Positions 53,745 to 62,794 of a stretch of DNA of 64,000 bases are shown here, one piece after another (the first letter of the stretch is position 1; each line of letters opens with the position of its first letter). Made by a program: the position numbers and the translations under genes. The notes under the pieces were generated by a model. The model saw only the letters and a program-made list of their open reading frames with translations. It was not told the DNA's origin and made no database searches. The stretch lies in NCBI GenBank assembly GCA_037576215.1, contig JBANDB010000008.1:2728001-2792000 (forward strand), written 5' to 3'. Source of the stretch: Armillaria gallica. Its lineage: Eukaryota > Basidiomycota > Agaricomycetes > Agaricales > Physalacriaceae.

Positions 53745-55539
53745 ATGTCGCCATCGTCAGCAAAGGAGAGGAAACGGGGAAATTCCTTCACAATCATTAC
53801 CGACCGAATCGAGTGGGTCTCATACGCAAATGATTTCCCAGGGATTAACCGTTATTTAGACATGATCCTGCCCACCACCTAGCCGGTCCCTTTATGCCTC
53901 AGACGTAATCCTTTTGCCTTGAAAGTCGGTCTAGTATTGACGTCGACACGCAGACCGTTGGGTAGCTTGACACCTATAGAAGAACGGAGTGCGTCACCGT
54001 TCCGGGGCCGTACCTTTTCGCGTCCACCTGTGTCTCCGTGGCTCCGGTGGGCAATTGAACCAGGCAAGCTATTTGCTATTTGAAAGTTTTTCAGGCTGAC
54101 CCTATTTACTACTCAGTGGAGGCATTCAAGCTACTGATGGTGCCTGTGGTGTTGTACGTGAACTGGGAAGTATTGGCCCCATGGTTAGGAAAGTCCTTGG
54201 AGTACATTCTTTCCCCCATTCTTGGGCCATACCCCGATGCCCAAAGCGCAAATCCTTTTGGCGTCTTCTTCCTTCTGTCACATTATATACCCACCTCAAC
54301 ACTTGACGACCCACGGTACCAAAAAGGCTGGTTTGACCTAGCCTTCATTGCTTATCACATCGTCTTCTGGTCCATGGTTCGCCAATTTGTGACAATCAAC
54401 ATCTGTCGACCTATCGCTAAATACTTTGGAATTCGCAAAGAAGGTAAACTCGACCGTTTCGGTGAACAGGGGTACGCTGTGTTCTACTTCTTCATCATGG
54501 GGTGTTGGGGATTGGTTAGTTCCCATCTATACTGCCTTTGGAGTCATCATGCTTACCCCTTGCCAGCGCATCATGTCCCAACTGCCAACCTGGTGGTATC
54601 GGACGGAATACTTCTGGATTGGTGCTTTTTTTTTTACACATGATTTACTTCCGATGTTAACCATGCATCTAGATTACCCCCATTGGGACATGGTACCGGA
54701 ACTGAAGCGTTACTATCTCATGCAGATGGCGTATTGGTCTCAGCAGCTACTGGTTATGCTTCTTAAACTCGAAAAGCCGCGCAAAGATTATAACGAATTA
54801 GTAGCGCACCACATCGTCACCATCTGGCTGGTGGGGTAGGTTGCATTGAACAATCCCCAAATCACTTCTGATATTCCTAAAGGTGGAGCTACCTCGTTAA
54901 CCTCACTCTAATCGGCAACGCTGTTTACATGAGCATGGATATTCCAGACGCATCGTTTGCCGTAGGATATCCGTCAAATATCATCTTCGCCTGCCTACTT
55001 ACGTTTTCACAAGTTCTCGAAGCTCCTGAATTACATCCAGTGGGAGCGGGCCAAAGTCGTCTCATTCGCCCTTTTTATCGGCATCTGGACGTGGGTCAAC
55101 TCTTTTTCTTCCCCTCGACACAGGAAAGACGTTTATCATCAGATACTTCCGGCATATCTTGAATCTGATAATCCTGCATTCGGTATGGACCGAATTCGAT
55201 CTTATTCCGTGCGTAAATCTCTTTTCAGTGACCCTTTTACTTATCTTCTGTGTTGCAAGTGAGCATACGAGGGTATGGGATCCCCCGGAGGGTGTTTGGT
55301 TGCCTTGGTGGATGAAGTACCAGATCTTCGTGCCCCTTGCACTACTTCAGCTCCTCAACCTCTTCTGGTACTATCTAATCATGCGCGTTCTATACAGGTA
55401 ACAGATACTCTCATCTCATGTAGATTCAAAGTTCTGACTTGTCTTACGCAGGACTATCACGACATCAGTGACAGACGATGTGCGTTCCGAAGATGAGGAC
55501 GGCGATGAAGACGACGGACAAGATACCAAGGAGGACTAG
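53745..55539 (+). CDS. ceramide synthase C (LAG1 family), duplicate, intact
   Basis: Sister of the gene at 48621 with the same exon plan: MSPSSAKERKRGNSF, gtgggt intron, RNPFALK...WAIEP, GC-AG intron (54064-54116), VEAFKLLMVPVVLYV. IRKEGKLDRFGEQGYAVFYFF is in frame here. The TLC features LPTWWYRTEYFW, DYPHWDMVPELKRYYLM and ELVAHHIV are complete; later GNAVYMSMDIPDASFA, KLLNYIQWERAKVVSFALF, YFRHILNL, WTEFDLIP and, after a gtgcgt...gcaag intron, EHTRVWDPPEGVWLPWWMKYQ. End: acidic DEDDGQDTKED. All introns keep frame, so this is the better candidate for a functional enzyme. Confidence 0.92.
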
Positions 55540-55642
55540 CATATTTCCAGAACTTGCATCATTCCAAAAACAATTCAAACTAATATACAATGGATAGGAT
55601 ACAAGGATATTTGTCAAGATACGGGAATCAGTTTTTCAAAGC

Positions 55643-57190
55643 TTAGTAGAAATCGGAGTCACTGTCCTCCTCTTCTGGAGTAAACTCAACTTTCACGCCT
55701 CCACGAGGGCCAGTGTGATTAGGCCACCTCTGCTCTCTTTGAGCATCAAGAGGATCTCCTGTCGCCATCAACTTCAGCGCGGCAAGGGTGTACTAGAAGC
55801 ACATCAGGAAGGCCCGTAATGTAGACGACAACTTACATAAGCATCGTTTCCTGCATTGTGAAGATTTTTGGCAGGGATCACAAGATGGTGGCACATTTGC
55901 TCAAGACCACGTTTGTTGCCCGGTGAGTCTTCACCCAATAAAGCGCCAAAAATATCCGCCGTGTCAACCACGTAGATACCAGTTTCAGGAATGGCGTCTG
56001 GCAGTATATGAGAGTAACCATCTATCGGAGCTTTGATCTGTTGAAGATACCTGAAGGCAAAGACGAGGACCATATAAGAAACATGTTCGTAAAGAAACAT
56101 ACGCACTTGATATCCTGGGAGTTATCATGGAAGACCAAGAAGATGGGGCCATACTGCACTAAATCTTGAATCATCGTCTCAATGTACTCGGGGAGCTGTT
56201 TCTTGGAGATAACCTGGCTTTCACCAAAGTCGTAATTCTGATAGTAAGGTTAAAACCGAGAAAAAGAGTAAGACGAACCGGCGTACCATACGCCTATCAG
56301 CCACATATTTACCGTTTCGGAAATTGAGAGCTTCCTTTATCTGGAGATGCCCATGGTCCGCAACTTCTTCACCGTTCTCCCATCGAATAATGCTCCACCC
56401 AAATTCAGTTATCATAGTGTGTTCCATCTCCCATCCTTCAAAATCAATTGCACACCAAACACCCTTCTTCGCCCAGAAAGTGCGAACGCGTTCAAATGCA
56501 AGGCGCCGGGACATCAAGAGCGGGTTTGAGCCTTTGAGCTTCTTGTTAAATTTGTCCATATTCTAAAAAACCGTCTATGTAGATTCCTTTCGAGAAGGAG
56601 CACATCGCTGTACCTTGTTAGCTAGTTTTAAGTCGCCACCAGTCTCGTAAATGGCAGGCGACACAGTTTGGAGATCAGCCTTCATAAGAAGACAATTGGA
56701 ATATGGAAGGGGGATCAAGTTTTCAGTAAGCTTCATAGCGTGCTGCAGGACCAAGGAAGTGAGATTATGGCCCGCTGTAGCATGGCAACTCACAAGCCAG
56801 TAGCGCGCATAATCGACCTGCTTTGCGGAGAACAAAATACGCGATTCCCCGTTGAGAAGTTGTCCTAAACACAATGGGAAGCGCGCTCCAAGTCCAGACT
56901 TGCAGATACGTACCCATGAAGAGCTGTGCGCCGTTGACGCCCTCGATGTGGAACGGGTGATCAGGGCTCACCAACGAATCATGAGCTATCCGTAGGTCAG
57001 GAGTGATATCCGAGAAATGTGAATTTGCTCACCAAACATCGCTTTCAGTTGTGGACCATATGTTGAATCTTGCTCTGCCCTGTGGGAAAGGTGTTCTTTG
57101 GCGCTATCACCACCGAGTCCATCGATCTTACCACTGGAACCAGATATCGGTGTATCGGTAGTATCCTCCTGTCAGAATTTCTGTAGACAT
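55643..57190 (-). CDS. Gfd2/YDR514C-like DEDDh exonuclease-domain protein
   Basis: Start MSTEILTGGYYRYTDIWFQW; a gtaaga...cccacag intron gives AEQDSTYGPQLKAMF, another AHDSLVSPDHPFHIEGVNG. The nuclease domain has WCAIDFEGWE (D-x-E), EFGWSIIRWENGEEVADH, FLVFHDNSQDIKYL (second Asp) and NLHNAGNDAYYTLAALKLM (H-x4-D). The family in fungi is annotated as Gfd2 (a multicopy helper of the mRNA-export helicase Dbp5) and related RNase H-like proteins; a nuclease role is inferred from the motifs. Short acidic C-terminus (EEEDSDSDFY). Outer, intact copy of the duplication; the inner copy is at 50.5 kb. Confidence 0.83.
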
Positions 57191-57372
57191 CTTTTATGTT
57201 CAAAGGATATGTATGGAATGGAATTGATTGCAAGCGATGGTGGTGGTACGAGTCCAAGAAGATCACCGCGTGTTAGACGCGACTGTGTTGCCTTTTTGGG
57301 ACCAAGTCCAACCATGATCGAAGTGTCCCTGCAGTGGCTTGGTTTGGTTCCTCATCTCTCCCCTTGTCCAAC
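57191..57372. promoter_or_regulatory. 182-bp divergent promoter, Gfd2-like / CENP-A
   Basis: The gap between the two divergent starts. It probably controls cell-cycle expression of the centromeric histone, but I could not point to a convincing MCB or TATA element. Confidence 0.4.
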
Positions 57373-58007
57373 ATGGCTCCGGCTGCTCAGTCATCGAAGC
57401 GGAAAGCCCGACCGTCAGGCTCCTCTCCAGAACCCGCTTCCAAGAGGACAAAGGCTACTGCACGTAAAAGTACAGGAGGAAAAGCCCCTCGCGAAGGCCA
57501 AGGTCTAGTGGCCCTTTCTACTTCAGTATTGAAATTTCATTGATTTGTGGTAGACCAAGGCCCCCCACGAAAGCCTCATAGGTTCCGTCCTGGAACAGTC
57601 GCGTTGCGGGAGATACGAAAGTATCAAAAGAGCACAGACCTTTTGATTCGAAAACTACCGTTTTCTCGTCTGGTGCGTCCTTGCGCTGTTGTGTGCTGTC
57701 TTATTCTTATAGCATACAGGTCCGGGAAATTGCCCTTGATATGACCACGGACTTGAATGACAATTACGATACCGGCCAGCTTCGATGGCAGACCACTGCT
57801 TTACTGGCGCTTCAAGAGGCCACAGAGGCTTTTCTGGTCCATTTGTTTGAGGATGCGTTAGTAATGACCACATCTTAGCAGTCATCTCTGCTAATATTTC
57901 TCCTCTTCAGTAATTTGTGTGCACTTCATGCCAAGCGGGTCACCATCATGCAACGAGACATCCAACTGGCACGGCGGATACGCGGTCCGTGGGGTGGCAT
58001 GGCTTAA
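57373..58007 (+). CDS. CSE4: centromeric histone H3 variant (CENP-A/Cse4/CenH3)
   Basis: Histone that replaces H3 in centromere nucleosomes and founds the kinetochore. Four exons, 160 residues: 57373-57502, 57554-57672, 57720-57856, 57911-58007. The tail ([29 protein letters not shown]) is unlike H3 but has an H3-like [10 protein letters not shown]. The fold reads [38 protein letters not shown], then loop 1 longer than in H3 ([15 protein letters not shown] with Trp), [29 protein letters not shown] and [12 protein letters not shown] in place of H3's IRGERA end. The extended loop and Trp are CenH3 marks. The first intron border (gtctag donor) is not certain. Confidence 0.93.
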
Positions 58008-58338
58008 ATGTATGCTGGACAGACGTCCTTGTATTAGATCTGTATATCTACCTATACCTATTTTCAATCTAGTCGCATTTTATTGTATCTTTGCCACCTT
58101 TAGCTCGATTTCTCCACCAGGTGAAAGACGATAGCAGACGGCCTGATGCAGAGTGTCAGAGAATATTCACCACAGGAAATAAAAGAGGAAAAGGTCATAT
58201 TAGATCAAGAGACTCTCATGAGGCTCCAGCTTTCCGGAAAACCAGAAAGCGGATCCCTCTATACCACTTTTATTTTCATCCCCAAAGGTAAGGTCCTAGA
58301 CTCACATTTAGAAACTGCGCATGCCTTCCAACGATTGA
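58008..58338. other. convergent intergenic region, CENP-A / Cox18-like
   Basis: About 330 bp between stop codons. A plus-strand open frame of 84 codons crosses it, but it runs antisense into the last Cox18 exon and is not taken as a gene. Confidence 0.5.
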
Positions 58339-59401
58339 CTATATTCCCTTGTCGTTGGATGGGGGTGGACCGAGTTTGCGTCGACGAAGGGACTCCATAA
58401 ACCAAGTCTGGAACAGACCACACAACGAAGAAGTCGCCCAGTATAATGCAATGGCCTACGACAGCATGTGAGGATGCCAGTTACAACGATACAGAAAGAC
58501 ACGTACGCCTGATACTTGTGCAGCAAATACTATACGCAAGACAGACACAACACGCAAGGCCTGCTTGATACCGTTCGCAGGTGTAATATGATGAACCCCT
58601 TTCGAGGCTGCATCCTTCCGCCGCTGCTCCCGCTGCGCGACAGCCTGCTTCTCGGTTGCCGTCATGAACCAAGTGCTGGACTCAACATTGGCCATGGTAA
58701 TGAGACCGACTAGGATGGGTATTGTAAGGGTCTCATCAGGATGCGATAGACTGGTCAGCGTCATGAATGATTCGGCGTCGAAGCCAGAGAACGGATCGGC
58801 CGCGACGCCGCCAAAGAAAATAGACATGGGAAAGAAGACTGCCATCTGAGAGAGCGGAGGCACGATCATGGTCGGTATTTTTTGGCAGCGATACACTTTG
58901 CACAGTTGCTTTTCAAGACCTTTGAACTGTTCAACGTTAATGCATGCTGCGACCCAGGATTTGCAGGCACTCACGATGGGCTGTATGCGTTTGGAGAGAA
59001 CCTTGCGGGTTTCCTCCTTGTCTCCACGAAATCCTTCCTTTCTCATCTTGAGCAGCTCTTCCTGCCATATATACGGTTTCCGTTTTTCGACTTCAGGAAT
59101 TACAAGCTGCTGGTAGCGAAGCATACGGTTGTTCCCCTGTATATTTTCGTTACTTCTGTCGGTTTGAAACGGGAGTGAACTCCCATACCCATGTTGCAAT
59201 TGGTAGCAAAGCGATACGCGTTAAAACGGTGACCAGAATGATTGTTGAGGAGTAAGGCGGGAAGGAAGTAGGGTATGGAATGGCTGTTGCAAAGTCAAGA
59301 AAACTGTTGGCAACAGAGGACAAGTTGCGTCTGGGAGTCGGGACTCGGAAGCCATGGTGAGGATGACTGGCGAGACGCAGGCGATGGCATGTACGAAACA
59401 T
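58339..59401 (-). CDS. COX18: Cox18/Oxa2-like mitochondrial inner-membrane insertase
   Basis: YidC/Oxa1/Alb3 family protein that helps insert the cytochrome oxidase subunit 2 tail. It starts MFRTCHRLRLASHPHHGFRV, a presequence, then SYSSTIILVTVLTRIALLP-like helices. The long middle exon has LVIPEVEKRKPYIWQEELLKMRKEG, PTMIVPPLSQMAVFFPMSIFFGG, GFDAESFMTLTSLSHPDETLTIPILVGLITMANVES and IKQALRVVSVLRIVFA. An intron with a gtacgt donor leads to ALYWATSSLCGLFQTWFMES, ending RRKLGPPPSNDKGI at 58339. Order and helices fit the Cox18 branch rather than Oxa1. Confidence 0.88.
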
Positions 59402-59594
59402 AGAACACGCCTGTCACAGATGTCACAAAGTCCATACTTTCCACTTGTTCATTTTTCTGTATTTTTCCTCGACGAGGGTATAGAAAATTTGACTTTCGAA
59501 TGGCGTGCATGTATCATCATAGATGTAGCATATAACATAGTGAAGTCTTAAAGCCCTCGCCCGTCCCTAACGACAGCCTCAATCCCCGCTACAT

Positions 59595-60362
59595 CTAAAA
59601 TACCAGCTGGTGAGGGAACTGGCCCTTCGACAGACCCCAGCTTGCTGCCAGGTATTTGGTCAGGTTGCTCGTCTTCTTGACAGAGGCGAGGATGGCATCG
59701 TCGACTGCCTTCTGGTCGGCCGTCTTTGATGCAGGAAGAGGCTCCTTCGCCTTGGGCTTTCCCTCCTCGAAGAACTCGGCTTCAGCAGAGGCAGCGCCCT
59801 TGGAGGCGGTCTTCGCGAAGTACGAGTCATTGAGTTTGTCGTCAAGCTATGAGGGCGGTCAGAATTTTGAGAAATTAGATTGAATATGCGCACGAACCTT
59901 GACGCTGGAAACATCAATGTGGGTAGACGTGGCAATCACATATGCCTGGTTGACCCGTCGCAATGGCACACCGTTAATCTTGAACGGTCCCGTCACCAAC
60001 AAAAGTCCGCTGTCCAACTGCTTCAAGAATACGACCCTCTTCCCCCGGAATCTTCCAGCCAACAAAATCAAAACGGTACCGGGAGTTATGGAGCCACGGA
60101 GTTGTGTTGGTTTGGGGGTTTTGCGGCTCTTTTTGGGTTGGGAGACGTCCTCAGCAGGGTAGAAGCGAGGAGCCTTCGATGTCGGGACGAGGCGCTTTCC
60201 ACCGTTCTTGGCACCACCAATGGTTTTCTCTACGACCTCCGGGGTAGCCTCAGCAGCAGGCTTCTCCGACTTTTTGAGGCCCTTGTATAGACCCCGCTTG
60301 GCAGTGAGTTTTGAGCGAGAGAGACGGCCGATATGGGGGACGAGTTCTTTACTTCTGGCCAT
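59595..60362 (-). CDS. RPL6: 60S ribosomal protein eL6
   Basis: Large-subunit ribosomal protein. Start [19 protein letters not shown] directly after a 5' leader intron. Then [35 protein letters not shown], the KOW-like core [24 protein letters not shown], and [29 protein letters not shown]; a second intron near 59848-59897 leads to [13 protein letters not shown] and the terminal [19 protein letters not shown]. Complete and of the expected length. Confidence 0.95.
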
Positions 60363-60415
60363 CTGCAACAAAATGTCTTTAGCAAAGGCAATAAAATGTC
60401 GTGAACGATACGCAC
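60363..60415 (-). other. 5' leader intron of RPL6, acceptor abutting the ATG
   Basis: Minus strand: gtgcgt donor, ttgttgcag acceptor, and the next three bases are the eL6 start codon. Leader introns are frequent in ribosomal protein genes; here the splice also defines the start context. Confidence 0.6.
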
Positions 60416-60977
60416 TTTGTCTTGAGGTCGTTGAGGCCGATGCCGATAATTGTAGTCCTGTTGTTGTCCGCTGGGAATCCGGCACCATCCGATAACTGTA
60501 CAGTTACGGAAACTACCGACGCATTTCATCTCACGTGACTTGGCACAATCTCGGGCGACATATGAACGACGAACGTTCACCTTGCTTCAGTTCTTGGTAT
60601 GGTTAGTAAAGTGCATGGTTTCGCATTCTATTTTGTTGCATTCTCGCAGATGCAGCGATAAATTTACTGTGCGTATCATGCCACAAATAATATGACGAAA
60701 CCTCTGGTCAAACAAGCACCCCAACGCGATCTTAGTTGTTGTATTGATCAAGAATTGAATACTGCCCTTTTGTTCAGAGGAAAGGACCAAGGACCACTTG
60801 CCCCGCGCGCAAACGTGGCAACCTCATTAAGGCGCGTACCGCGATTATCTTCGATGATCGTATGAGTCAGCACGAGATCTCTCACGGAAACCATCATCTT
60901 GGAAGGCAAGTTGTCCGTGTAATGGGCGAAATCATCTCCCTAACATCCCCATGCATTCAGTTATATCTCCAGTAGCC
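60416..60977. other. divergent region, RPL6 leader/promoter and SDT1 promoter
   Basis: About 560 bp. It holds the eL6 leader, both promoters and no supported gene. Short frames are without family resemblance. Confidence 0.5.
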
Positions 60978-62028
60978 ATGTCTGCACAAGGTGCGTGTTG
61001 GCCACCTCCATCCGTGCATTCGTTCATGATCATCATTTCTCGCAGATGATCGTTACATCGTATGGTTTGATATAGACAATACCCTGTATTCCACTAGGAG
61101 AGTTTATATCCACATTATGGTTCTTCTCGATAGGCTGACACTCCTACAGTGCAGATGTGTCTCGGGCCATGGGCAAGAGAATTCACGGTATGATTTCCGG
61201 CTCATTGGAATGTTGATTCAAGTCTAACACATGTATGCCAGCTTACTTCTTGACCTTGGGCTTAGACGAGGATGAGGCCTCTGAGCTACATTTGAAATAT
61301 TATACACAATATGGACTTGCACTGGCTGGATTGGTGCGGCATCACGACGTAGGTATGTGCTTTTTCTGATGGACCTTAGATATGTAAGCTTATGCTGCGC
61401 AGACCCGTTGGACTTTGACGAGAAGTGCGATGGTTCACTGCCTCTCGAAGAGATGATTAAACCAGACCCCTCGCTTCGCAAACTCTTTGAAGACATAGAT
61501 CGGAGCAAAGCACGTGTGTGGGCGTTAACAAACGCGTATCGTACAGTGAGTGTTGCATCGTACCGCTATTCCGATTGCCTTTGATAACCTTTCCTTTTCT
61601 AGCATGCAGAGCGTGTTCTTCGAATTCTCAATCTCCACGACCAAATAGAGGGTCTGGTCTATTGCGACTACGCGGAGAAAGATCTTATCAGCAAACCAGA
61701 GCCTGAATACTACCACAAGGTACGGCATACTACGAGCTCACCAAGGCGTCTGCTAACAGTAGCTCTTCAACAGGCTCTTAGACAAGCAAACGTGTCCGAC
61801 CCCTCTAAATGCTATTTTGTAGATGACAATAGACGGAATGTGGATGCTGCACGCGCTCTCGGTTGGAAAAACTGTGTACACTTTTGCGAGCATGGTTTAA
61901 ACCACGTCGAAGGAGGCAAGGTCCAGGAAATTACCAATAGCAGAAACGGTGACGCAGATAATGGAGTCGTTGTTATCAGCGACTTGAAGGAGTTGAGAAC
62001 AGTATGGCCGGACATATTTGTATCTTGA
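60978..62028 (+). CDS. SDT1: pyrimidine/HAD nucleotidase, Sdt1/Phm8-like
   Basis: HAD-superfamily 5'-nucleotidase that cleaves UMP and CMP or lysophosphatidate in yeast relatives. After a first mini-exon (MSAQ) the motif DDRYIVWFDIDNTLYS supplies DxDxT. Then GKRIHAYFLTLGLDEDEASEL, YTQYGLALAGLVRHHDV, DPLDFDEKCDGSLPL, WALTNAYRT, LILNLHDQIEGLVYCDY, KPEPEYYH and CYFVDDNRRNVDAARALGW (HAD motif IV). Short introns about 60993-61044, 61100-61151, 61187-61241, 61353-61402, 61543-61603 and 61719-61774. Complete. Confidence 0.92.
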
Positions 62029-62149
62029 AATACCTCGTAAATATACACATATACCATCCTCCAATTTTAGTAGAGCAATAATGAGAACCGCCGGAAGGCT
62101 TCCGAAAACGGTAACACTCTTTCCTGACGCGTCTTACACTTTCACTTCC

Positions 62150-62680
62150 ATGGAGTATTCACCTCGTTACACCCAGCCATTCACCTTAAACCAGGCAATC
62201 CAGCTGGATATTCCTGTGATCACTGAAGGTTGATTCACAACTATGTGCTACTATGGCTTAGCCCATTTTGATCGATGCAGAAATCGCCCGGCTGCAGAAC
62301 TCACTCCAGCATCTCCGTGAAACCCAGGAACTTCTTGGGCAATACATCACGGAGAACCCTGACGAGCAAGATGCTGAAATAGAGAAAGCCTTCAAGGAGA
62401 ATGAGACTGTCATGTGCGTTGATGTTTTGTGACTGTCAGCCAGATTTGTGGGTTTGACATGCAAACTTTTAGTGGATCGCAGGAGGAGCGCGTAGGCATG
62501 TTGAGAATGGCCCTATCTGAGAAGGGAGTGAATCTGGGCAGCCATTACGCCGTATCTCCTTCTAACGGCGTTCCTGCTGAACGCGACACTGTCCAACGGA
62601 GCACGGGCGGTCCGGTCACTGGAGATCAGACGAATGAGGTGGTAGCAGAGAGCGACGATGATGGCGGCGTTCATTTGTAA
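62150..62680 (+). CDS. TMA17: Tma17/Adc17-like proteasome-assembly chaperone
   Basis: Helical chaperone family; in yeast Adc17/Tma17 helps Rpt6 during proteasome base assembly under stress. Start MEYSPRYTQPFTLNQAIQ is preferred to a more distant ATG at 62081 because the protein family begins near there. An intron (about 62230-62278) leads to EEIARLQNSLQHLRETQELLGQYI, then EDxDQDAEIEKAFKENETVI, and after another intron GSQEERVGMLRMALSEKGV. A variable Ser/Asp-rich tail ends GGVHL. The HLxxTQ and ENExVIxxQEER motifs are the reason for the assignment. Confidence 0.8.
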
Positions 62681-62794
62681 ATAATTATGCCATTACATCC
62701 CGATTCCCTCAGAATATAGGCAACGTTACACATATAGATACAGTAACGAAATGTATAAGTACATAAGGTATCATGATCATGAAGGAGCTTGGTT

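Larger units (their letters stand above)
53222..56671 (+). repeat. segmental duplication, copy 2
   Basis: Direct repeat of 47932-51275. On the left it holds a shortened and partly inverted REX3 5' end, in the middle a complete ceramide synthase and on the right the retained part of an intact Gfd2-like gene. Relative to copy 1 the bases between cctcttgt and tgccgacttg (about 160 bp in copy 1) are absent. Confidence 0.9.

Noticed and set aside
58146..58400. 84-codon plus-strand frame
   Set aside because: Its end is antisense to the last Cox18-like exon (ALYWATSSLCGLFQTW) and it has no family resemblance or splice context.
59880..60290. 136-codon plus-strand frame
   Set aside because: Antisense of the eL6 coding sequence.
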